From the NCBI GenBank assembly GCA_017354595.1, contig JAFMQQ010000025.1, positions 1 through 15,725 of the forward strand: 15,725 nucleotides of DNA, given 5' to 3'. Of this stretch, positions 6,213 to 12,643 are shown piece by piece. A model generated the notes under the pieces. It was not told the origin of the DNA and did not search any database. It saw only the letters and a program-made list of their open reading frames with translations. Both the position numbers and the translations under genes were made by a program. How positions within the stretch are numbered: position 1 is the first letter of the stretch; every line of letters begins with the position of its first letter. The stretch is from Micromonosporaceae bacterium (GTDB lineage Bacteria; Actinomycetota; Actinomycetes; Mycobacteriales; Micromonosporaceae).

Positions 6213-7441
6213 ACCGGCTCGCGTTCCTGCACCTGGCCGCGTGCGTCCACATAGGAGTACGAGTCGGCTGCGGTACGCCCGGCGAGCCGGTCGACGAGCC
6301 AGTCGGCGATCAGGTGGTTCCGGTTCGGCCCCTGGGTGCTCGACGACGCGCCGCCGGCACTGTGCTTCTCGCCTTCGTACAGCACGAGTGACACCGGGGA
6401 CTTGATGTGCGGGAGCAGTTCGAACGTGTGCCGGATCGGGCTTAGTTCGTCGTCCTCGCCGGCGACGACCAGGTGCGGGCAGCCCAGCCGCTCGGCGTAG
6501 GGCCGCAGGTCCAGCTTCGCGGCGAAAGCGTCGAACTCGTCCTCGTCAGTAAATCCGCACATGTACATGAAGCGAGCTTTGAAGGTCGGCGAGGCGGATT
6601 CCCGCAGGGTGTGCATACCCGGCTCATGTACCACGCCGGCGACCGCGCAGGCGGCGAACGGGTCGCCGGTGGATGCGATGACCAGTGACCAGAACGAGCC
6701 GAAGCTCGTACCCGAGACCGCGATCCGGTCCGCGTCGAGCTCGGGCTGCTGGCGGATCCACTGCCCGATCGCGCGCCCCGCCGCGGCGGTACTGTCCTGA
6801 GTCATCGGCATTCCGCGGGCCAGCGCCTCACCCTGGCCGGGGATCTCGACGACGAGTTGGGCGATGCCTCGTTCCAGCAACTCGTCGCCGTACATGGCGA
6901 CCCGCTTCTCCTTGAAGCCATCCATCCCGCCGATCGACAGCACGCAGGGGTACGGTGCGTCGACCTGTCGCGGCAGGTGCAGGTAACCGGGCAGGGTCTG
7001 TTCGCCGAGCGGTATCTCGACCCGCCGGATCGGATGGGCGCAGACAGCGATGTACTCGGCGAAGCAGGCGAGTTTGCGTTCGGTGTAGTGGGCGGAGAGG
7101 TCGGTGTGACCGAACAGCGGCCACTCGGCGCAGCCCCACAACATGGACGCGATGAACCAGTGCTCGCGGCTCTCCACCCGGTGCCCCGCGGCGCGAGCCC
7201 GTTCGGCGCGCTGTTCCCGCGATCGGGCCGCCTGCGCGAACTCGCGGTGGATGTCGGAGAACCTCTTCACCCGGGACCGGACCCGGGCGAAATCACCGTC
7301 AGCGGCGAGGCCACACGGCCGCTGCGCCGAACGCGTACGGCCCTGGTCCCAGTCCACGCCCACGGTGCGGATCGTCGCGTCGAGCAGCCACCGCTGGGCC
7401 GCGAGGCGGCGGGTCACGACGTATTCGCCGGTGCCGGTCAT
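6203..7441 (-). CDS. Alpha/beta hydrolase with N-terminal helical domain
   Basis: A 412-residue serine hydrolase. Residues about 1-135 are a charged, mainly helical region; the alpha/beta core follows (PCVLSIGGMDGFKEKR, 165-180). The nucleophile is S246 in GTSFGS, the acid is D330 or D331 in AGEDDELSP, and the base is H360 in YEGEKHSAGG. Size, helical N-terminal part and GGMDG oxyanion region resemble the family of 2,6-dihydroxypseudooxynicotine hydrolase, a C-C bond hydrolase of pyridine alkaloid breakdown, and FrsA/dipeptidyl-peptidase-like esterases. The ATG at 7441 overlaps the ATPase stop (ATGA). A longer in-frame extension would run through the ATPase gene. It may cleave a ring-opened dioxygenase product, or an ester or amide. 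The C-terminus is about 30 residues longer than the fold needs (YSYVDARGQVQEREPVWR). Confidence 0.9.
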   Translation of the reverse strand: MTGTGEYVVTRRLAAQRWLLDATIRTVGVDWDQGRTRSAQRPCGLAADGDFARVRSRVKRFSDIHREFAQAARSREQRAERARAAGHRVESREHWFIASMLWGCAEWPLFGHTDLSAHYTERKLACFAEYIAVCAHPIRRVEIPLGEQTLPGYLHLPRQVDAPYPCVLSIGGMDGFKEKRVAMYGDELLERGIAQLVVEIPGQGEALARGMPMTQDSTAAAGRAIGQWIRQQPELDADRIAVSGTSFGSFWSLVIASTGDPFAACAVAGVVHEPGMHTLRESASPTFKARFMYMCGFTDEDEFDAFAAKLDLRPYAERLGCPHLVVAGEDDELSPIRHTFELLPHIKSPVSLVLYEGEKHSAGGASSSTQGPNRNHLIADWLVDRLAGRTAADSYSYVDARGQVQEREPVWR

Positions 7442-8604
7442 GCGGCGCCCGCGACCGCGGAGGGTACCGTCTGGGTCGGCTTCGCCGGTCGCGCGCCGGT
7501 ACCGTCGCCGGCGACATCGTCGCAGAGCGCGGTCGCGTGGTCCGGCCGGATCTGCACCCAGACCTCCTCCCCGACCTCCAGCTTGGTGCGCCGGGCGGCT
7601 TGCGCGCGCAGCCGGTGCCCGTTCACATCGAGGATGCAGTCGAGATGGGTGCCGAGGAACAGCACCGAGATGACCCGACCGCGCCACACGTTGCGGTCCG
7701 CGGTCGGCCGCTCGCGAGACACCTCGACATCCTCGAGCCGTACCAGCACGGCGGTCTGGCCACCGGTCGGCGTGGCCGCCTCGTCGGGATGGAACGACAT
7801 CGATCCCATCTGCGTCGCGCCCTGCAGCGATCCGTTCTCCGACGCCGGCCGTACGTCGTTCACCGCGATGACGTTGGCCACGCCGATGAACTGAGCCACG
7901 AACCTCGACTTCGGGGCGCGGTAGATGCGCTCCGGACTGCCGAAGTCGACGATCTTCCCGCCGGACATGACGCCGACGATGTCGGAGATCGCGAGCGCCT
8001 CGATCTGGTCGTGGGTGACGTAGAGCGTGGTGATGCCGAGCCGTTGCTGGATTTCGCGGATCTCCTGGCGCATCTGCTCGCGCAGCTTGGCGTCCAGATT
8101 GGAGAGTGGCTCGTCCAGGAGCAGGACCTCGGGTTCAGCCACCAGCGCCCGGGCCAGCGCGACACGTTGCTGCTGGCCGCCGGAGAGGTTCGGCGCGCCC
8201 CGCGGTGCGAGGTCGGCCAGCCCGACCAGTTCGAGGCTGGCCATCACGCGTTCGTGAATCTCCCGCTTCTTCATCTTCGCCGTCCGCAGCGGGTAGGCGA
8301 CGTTGCCGAAGACCGTCATGTGCGGCCAGATCGCGTAGGACTGGAAGACCATGCCGATGCGCCGCTTGTTCGGCGGTACGGCGATGTTGCGGGCGGCGTC
8401 GAACACGACCCGGTCATCGATCTCGATCCGGCCGTACGTCGGCTCCTCGAGCCCGGCGACGCAGCGCAGCGACGTCGTCTTGCCGCAGCCGCTCGGACCG
8501 AGGAGAGTGACGAGCTCTCCGGTCGGCACCTCGAAGCTCACCTCGTCGACGGCCCGGACCGAACCCCCGGCGAACTCCTTCACCAAGCCCGTTACCCGGA
8601 TCAT
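7438..8604 (-). CDS. ABC transporter ATP-binding protein (FbpC/PotA-type)
   Basis: A 388-residue importer ATPase. Walker A is GPSGCGKTT (36-44), the Q-loop is FQSY (Q88), the signature is LSGGQQQR (140-147), Walker B is VLLLDE (160-165) and the H-loop is H198 in YVTHD. The C-terminal third (about 235-375) is a TOBE-type regulatory region as in iron, polyamine and sugar importers. It powers the permease encoded immediately upstream. The ATG at 8604 lies 22 bp after the permease stop, with AAGGA about 12 bases upstream. Its own stop overlaps the next start (ATGA), tying the transport genes to the catabolic genes in one message. Confidence 0.95.
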   Translation of the reverse strand: MIRVTGLVKEFAGGSVRAVDEVSFEVPTGELVTLLGPSGCGKTTSLRCVAGLEEPTYGRIEIDDRVVFDAARNIAVPPNKRRIGMVFQSYAIWPHMTVFGNVAYPLRTAKMKKREIHERVMASLELVGLADLAPRGAPNLSGGQQQRVALARALVAEPEVLLLDEPLSNLDAKLREQMRQEIREIQQRLGITTLYVTHDQIEALAISDIVGVMSGGKIVDFGSPERIYRAPKSRFVAQFIGVANVIAVNDVRPASENGSLQGATQMGSMSFHPDEAATPTGGQTAVLVRLEDVEVSRERPTADRNVWRGRVISVLFLGTHLDCILDVNGHRLRAQAARRTKLEVGEEVWVQIRPDHATALCDDVAGDGTGARPAKPTQTVPSAVAGAA

Positions 8605-8626
8605 CGCTGGCGTCCTTGGCTGTCGG

Positions 8627-10435
8627 TCATTTCCTTACTCCGAATCGAGAACTGACGATCGCCGCGACCAGGGACAGGACGCCGACGACGAGGAGCACGA
8701 GGATGCCGAACGCGGCCAGACCGGTGAAGCTGCCGTCGCCCCAGATGCTGAACATCGCCACGCCCACGACCTCGTTGCCGCCGGTGTAGACGAAGACCGA
8801 CGCGGAGAGCTCCCGGAAGGCGAGCACCCCGACATACAGCGCGGAGGCCAGCAGTCCGGGTTTGAGTAGCGGCAACGCGACGGTACGGAAAGCGCGCCAC
8901 CATGACGACCCCGTCATCATCGACGCCTCGATCAGCTCATCATCGATCTGGGTCATGGATGCCGACATGACCCGCATCGCGACCGGGGTGAACCGGGCGA
9001 CGTACAGCAGCAGCAGGATCCACAGCGTCCCGTAGACCGGTACCGGCAGCGACAGGTAGAACCACAGGAACGAGACGCCCATCAGGACGCTGGGTATGGC
9101 GATCGGGGCGAAGGCGAGATGGTCGAGCAGCTTGCGCCCGGGAATCTTCGTCTTCACCGTGACCCAGGCGACGATCGAGATGAGCAGAACCACGATCACG
9201 GCGGCGCCGGCGGCGAGGAAGGTGGAGTGGACGAAGGCCCGAACGGTCGTGTCGTTGCGGAAGACTCCGGCGTAGTTGGCGAGGGTGAAGTGGGAGAGCC
9301 CCGACGCGGTGAACGGTTGGATCGGCCGGAACGGCGGGCTGAAGCTCGCCCAGAGCAGCATCAGTAGCGGCAGGCCGATGGAGAACACCAGAATCAACAG
9401 CGACGCGGCCAGGGTGACCCAACGCCCGCGGCCCAGGTTGGCCGGGCGAGGCCGGAATGCCTTGCCGCTGACCGTGGTGAACATGGCGGTGTTGCGGGTG
9501 AACCGGTTGTACAGCCAGATGAGGCAGACGCAGAACGCCAGGACCAGTACCGCGTAGACGGACGCGAGTCCGGTGTCTGAGGGCACGCCGGTCGTGTTGG
9601 TGTAGACCTCGACGACGAAGGTGATGATGTGCCCCGGCAGGCCGATCAGCACCGGGACCTCGAAGGTCTCGAAGCCGCGGATGACGGTGAGGATCAGGGT
9701 ACCCAGGATCGCCGGCAGGATCACCGGGAAGGTGATGTGCAACGCGGTACGCAGCCGGCCCGCACCGCTGATCAGTGATGCCTCTTCCATCGATGGATCC
9801 ATCGACCGCAGCGCGGCGGAGAGCAGCAGGAAGGTGAGCGGCAACGCGTCGAGCGATTCGACCCAGATCATGCCCGGCAGGCTGTACACGTTGAGAACCG
9901 GCCCGTGCACCCATGGGATCCAGTCCTGCAACCACCGGTTCAGCACGCCGGTACTCGGGTTGGCCAGGCCGATCCAGGCCACTGTAGGCAGCACGCCCGG
10001 GATCAGCAGTCGGATCAGGCACAGCCCGGTGATCAGCCTCCGCAGCGGGGTGTTCGTCCGTACCACGACCCAGGCGAGGAAGCCGCCGAGTATCGCCGAG
10101 ACCACCGTCACCCCGGCCGTGAAGACCACGGTGTTGCCCGCCGCCCGCGCGAAGCCGGCCGAAAAGGCACGGGTGTAGTTCGAGGTGGTCAGGCTGCTGG
10201 CCGAGAAGAAGTCTTCCGCACCGGGTTGCGAACTGCTGAAGCTCGTCCAGATCATGGTGACCAGCGGTACGAGCACCTGGTACGCGAGCACCAGGCTGGC
10301 CGCTAGGAAAATCCATGCCGCGGGCCCGGCCCGGTACAGCCGCCGGGCCAGGCGCCCGACCCGCCCTGGCGTGGAGTGCGGCAGCCCGAGTGCCCCGCTG
10401 GCTGTCGGCTCAATGAGCTCTCCGGACAGCGCCAA
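8627..10435 (-). CDS. ABC transporter permease, two fused membrane domains (FbpB-type)
   Basis: A 602-residue protein made of two BPD-type permease halves in tandem, with about twelve hydrophobic segments. The first transmembrane helix is about 40-63 and the second half begins near residue 339. Each half carries an EAA coupling loop: residues 218-240 (EEASLISGAGRLRTA...) and 502-526 (IEASMMTGSSWWRAF...). Such fused permeases serve as a homodomain pair in Fe3+/2-aminoethylphosphonate/spermidine-like importers. The start is a TTG at 10435. AAGGAG sits 7 bases upstream and the downstream residues MALSGELIE run straight into the cytoplasmic N-terminal tail, so this rare start is well supported. 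It is the membrane channel of the importer made with the flanking binding protein and ATPase. Confidence 0.94.
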   Translation of the reverse strand: MALSGELIEPTASGALGLPHSTPGRVGRLARRLYRAGPAAWIFLAASLVLAYQVLVPLVTMIWTSFSSSQPGAEDFFSASSLTTSNYTRAFSAGFARAAGNTVVFTAGVTVVSAILGGFLAWVVVRTNTPLRRLITGLCLIRLLIPGVLPTVAWIGLANPSTGVLNRWLQDWIPWVHGPVLNVYSLPGMIWVESLDALPLTFLLLSAALRSMDPSMEEASLISGAGRLRTALHITFPVILPAILGTLILTVIRGFETFEVPVLIGLPGHIITFVVEVYTNTTGVPSDTGLASVYAVLVLAFCVCLIWLYNRFTRNTAMFTTVSGKAFRPRPANLGRGRWVTLAASLLILVFSIGLPLLMLLWASFSPPFRPIQPFTASGLSHFTLANYAGVFRNDTTVRAFVHSTFLAAGAAVIVVLLISIVAWVTVKTKIPGRKLLDHLAFAPIAIPSVLMGVSFLWFYLSLPVPVYGTLWILLLLYVARFTPVAMRVMSASMTQIDDELIEASMMTGSSWWRAFRTVALPLLKPGLLASALYVGVLAFRELSASVFVYTGGNEVVGVAMFSIWGDGSFTGLAAFGILVLLVVGVLSLVAAIVSSRFGVRK

Positions 10436-10442
10436 TCCCGAT

Positions 10443-10448
10443 CTCCTT
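10443..10448 (-). promoter_or_regulatory. Ribosome-binding site for the TTG start of the permease
   Basis: The minus strand reads AAGGAG, then seven bases, then TTG at 10435. The strong match and spacing decide the start of the permease, which lacks a suitable ATG nearby. Confidence 0.7.
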
Positions 10449-10496
10449 CAGCTGGCGGGGCGGACCCGAGTCTTCTCCTGCGGTGCGGATCGGATG

Positions 10497-11627
10497 TCAG
10501 GCCTCGACCAGGGTCTGCTTGATGACCTGACGCGCCTGGTCGTAGTTCGCGGTCGGACCGAGCGGTGTCGGCTGTACCCCACCGAGCACCTGGCTGTAGA
10601 CGCTGCTGAAGCCCTTGCGCGCGCCGGCCTTGTTCTGCGCGGCATAGGCCTGTTGGGCGTCCGCGGTGAGCGCGAACTCGGTGATCAGCCGGGCGGCGTT
10701 GGGGTGCGGTGCCCCTTTCGTCACGGCCATCAGCCCGAGCACCGAGGTGACCGGTTGCAGCTGCGGCTGCGGTACGCCGATCGGCGAACCCTTCTTGACG
10801 TACTTCACGATCGTGTGTGCGTACCCGTCGAGCTGCACCGCGAACTGGCCGTCGGCCAGCTGCTCGGTCCGGGTGGAGCTGCCGGCGATGAGCTTTACCC
10901 CGTTGGACCGGAATCCCTTCAGCAGCGCGGTCGCCTTGTCCAGACCCATGTTGGCGATCAGGCCGGTGACGAACTCGGTGGCGTCCAGGTCCATGGCGAT
11001 GTTGCCCTTCCATTGCGGATCGGTGAATCCGTCGAAGGTCTTGGGCAGCACGCTCGGGTCGGGCACCTTGTTCTTGTTGTACGCGACGATGAAGGCGAGT
11101 TCGAAGTCGACCGACCATGGCTGGGTCGTGTCCACCATCGTCGGATCGCTGTTCTCCTCCTGCGCCGGCCGGTACGTCTCGAGCAGGCCGGCGCTCTTCA
11201 GCGAGGTCAGCTCGGCCATCGAACCCTGGTACCCGTCGCACTTCGTCTTGCGGCTGCGTCCTTCGACCAGAGCGCGCTGCAGGATCTCATCGGTGGAGCC
11301 GGCCGTGACGCTCAGCGTCACCTTGGGGAACTGCTTCTTCCACGCCGCCTGCAGCGCCTGGACCTCGCTCTCCTGCGACGGTGTGTACAGCACCGCGGTG
11401 CCTTCCTTCTGCGCCGCCTGGTACAGCCGCTGCAGGTAATCCGATGCCGACTCACCCGCCTGGCGGGTGACGGTGTCGGAGTTCCCCGCGGCACTGCGCC
11501 CGCACGCCGCCAGCGCACCCAGGCCGATGCCGGCGGCACCCACCGCGCCCAGACGCAGCACACTCCGGCGCGGAAGCTGGTCCTGCGCCAGGCGCTGTGT
11601 CGCGCGGCCATACTCGTGTGGAGTCAT
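10497..11627 (-). CDS. ABC transporter substrate-binding lipoprotein, Tat-type signal (Fe3+/polyamine-like family)
   Basis: A 376-residue extracellular binding protein. The N-terminus has a twin-arginine motif (R20-R21-SVLR), a hydrophobic stretch (26-39) and a lipobox ending in C42 (LAAC), so it should be exported by Tat and lipid-anchored. The mature part follows the bacterial SBP type 2 pattern of iron, phosphonate and polyamine binders (QKEGTAVLYTPSQESEV at 72-88, FELAFIVAYNKNKV, TRTEQLADGQFAVQLDG, TEFALTADAQQAYAAQ). The paired tyrosines that bind iron in FbpA are not seen; the region reads LDGYAHTIVKY. An organic ligand, perhaps the locus substrate, is therefore likelier than iron. The ATG at 11627 has GAGGGGG about 6 bases upstream. 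It is the first gene after the 211-bp regulatory gap; the permease starts 61 bp downstream. Confidence 0.93.
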   Translation of the reverse strand: MTPHEYGRATQRLAQDQLPRRSVLRLGAVGAAGIGLGALAACGRSAAGNSDTVTRQAGESASDYLQRLYQAAQKEGTAVLYTPSQESEVQALQAAWKKQFPKVTLSVTAGSTDEILQRALVEGRSRKTKCDGYQGSMAELTSLKSAGLLETYRPAQEENSDPTMVDTTQPWSVDFELAFIVAYNKNKVPDPSVLPKTFDGFTDPQWKGNIAMDLDATEFVTGLIANMGLDKATALLKGFRSNGVKLIAGSSTRTEQLADGQFAVQLDGYAHTIVKYVKKGSPIGVPQPQLQPVTSVLGLMAVTKGAPHPNAARLITEFALTADAQQAYAAQNKAGARKGFSSVYSQVLGGVQPTPLGPTANYDQARQVIKQTLVEA

Positions 11628-11682
11628 CTTGCGCCCCCTCGGGGGGTTCGGCCGCCGTCGAACGCCGGAAACGCGGCGGGAT

Positions 11683-11711
11683 ATGATCGACCAAACGGCC
11701 GTACCGGTAAA
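11683..11711 (-). promoter_or_regulatory. Candidate promoter of the importer/catabolic operon
   Basis: On the minus strand, TTTACC (11711-11706) and GATCAT (11688-11683) are separated by 17 bases, each matching four of six positions of the sigma-70-type consensus. Transcription would start near 11676, about 50 bases before the binding-protein ATG. The tandem repeats lie just upstream and touch the -35 element. This is the only sizable gap in the gene run, which favours a promoter here. Confidence 0.4.
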
Positions 11712-11749
11712 GTTGCACCAACGTTACGTAAGTTGCACCAACGCTACGA
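11710..11749. repeat. Two tandem 20-bp repeats, candidate operator
   Basis: Copies at 11710-11729 and 11730-11749 match at 18 of 20 positions. Each contains the 11-bp dyad GTTGCACCAAC (GTTG, three bases, CAAC). The dyads are 20 bp apart, close to two helical turns, so bound dimers would sit on about the same DNA face. The 8-bp palindrome TTACGTAA lies between them. They sit just upstream of the candidate -35 element. The dyad differs from the FadR-type TGGTGGCACCA at 500-510, so the same regulator may not bind both. Confidence 0.65.
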
Positions 11750-11838
11750 CGTGCGGTGATCCGAGATCAACGATCACTTCCTCGAAGTGCCGTTCATGAA
11801 TCCCCGAAGCCGAACGGACGGCGGCCGGTCGCCGCGGC

Positions 11839-12606
11839 TCAGGCGGAGATCGAATCCAGCGCGCGCCTGTCGTCCGGATCGAGGGCGAGATCGTCGACAT
11901 CGGCGTTGCTGGCGATGCGGTGCGGGTCGGATGAGCGGGGGATGGTGACCACTGCGTGGTCGACATGCCACCGTACGACGATCTGCGGCACGCTCCGCCG
12001 GTGCCGTTCGGCGATCGACCTGATCACCGGGTGGTCGAGTGTGCCGTGCCGCAGCCCGCTGTAGCCCGCCAACTGCACCCCCCGGGCGCGGTGCCCGTCG
12101 AGCACGGCGCGGTCGAACACCAGCGGGCTCCAGCGGATCTGGTTCACCGCCGGAGCCACGCCGGACACGCGGGTCACCTCGTCCAGCAGATCGAGACTGA
12201 AGTTGCTGACACCGATGTCGCACACCAGGCCCTCGGCCCGGGCCCGCAGGAACTCCTCCCACACCGGCTCGACCGGGCCGCGAGGCGGGTTGTGGATCAG
12301 CCACAGGTCCACCCGGTCCAGCCCGAGATCGGCGAGCGACTGCTCCAGCGCCGCCCGTGGGCTGGGGGACAGCGAGTCACGGTACTTCGTGGTCACGAAG
12401 ACCGGCCGGCCGCTGGCCCGTACGGCCGCCCCGACCTCGCGCTCGTTCCCGTACCGGGTGGCGGTATCCACCATCCGGTAACCCGCGGCCAGAGCCGCCT
12501 CGACACAGCCGGTGGCGACGTCACCGGAGAGCCGCCAGGTGCCCAGTCCGACCAGTGGCATCCGGGCGCCGCTGGGCAGCGCCGCGGTGTCGGTCGGGAT
12601 ACTCAT
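11839..12606 (-). CDS. Aldo/keto reductase
   Basis: A 255-residue NADPH-dependent (beta/alpha)8 oxidoreductase, slightly short for the family (usually about 270-320). The catalytic tetrad is present: D47 and Y52 in DTATRYGNE, K74 in VTTKY and H105 in LWLIHNPP. GVSNFS (about 132-137) and the C-terminal cofactor segment IPRSSDPHRIASN follow the standard AKR pattern; an Arg replaces the usual Lys in IPKS. The ATG at 12606 has GGGAGG 8 bases upstream, 37 bp after the Mo hydroxylase stop. It probably reduces an aldehyde or ketone formed in the same pathway. The substrate cannot be inferred. It is the last gene of the right block before the 211-bp gap. Confidence 0.93.
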   Translation of the reverse strand: MSIPTDTAALPSGARMPLVGLGTWRLSGDVATGCVEAALAAGYRMVDTATRYGNEREVGAAVRASGRPVFVTTKYRDSLSPSPRAALEQSLADLGLDRVDLWLIHNPPRGPVEPVWEEFLRARAEGLVCDIGVSNFSLDLLDEVTRVSGVAPAVNQIRWSPLVFDRAVLDGHRARGVQLAGYSGLRHGTLDHPVIRSIAERHRRSVPQIVVRWHVDHAVVTIPRSSDPHRIASNADVDDLALDPDDRRALDSISA

Positions 12607-12643
12607 CGCGCGGTCCTCCCCGGTACTCGCCCCGGCGCCGGGC

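Larger units (their letters stand above)
11628..11838. other. 211-bp intergenic regulatory gap
   Basis: This is the longest gene-free stretch in the window. From the AKR end it holds a short GC-rich dyad around 11819-11835, a 6-bp stem CACTTC/GAAGTG with a 3-base loop at 11775-11789, an inverted repeat GTGATC/GATCAC at 11756-11777, the tandem repeats, the candidate promoter, and the binding-protein ribosome-binding site at 11634-11640. None of the stems is followed by a T-run, so no convincing terminator for the AKR transcript is seen. Read-through from the right block remains possible. Confidence 0.6.

Noticed and set aside
10185..11759. Plus-strand reading frame of 524 codons opposite the binding protein and permease
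   Set aside because: No motif is recognisable, and the opposite strand holds clear ABC transporter genes with signal peptide, EAA loops and ribosome-binding sites.
11819..11835. GC-rich dyad as a terminator of the aldo/keto reductase transcript
   Set aside because: The stem is only about 5 bp and no T-run follows on the minus strand.
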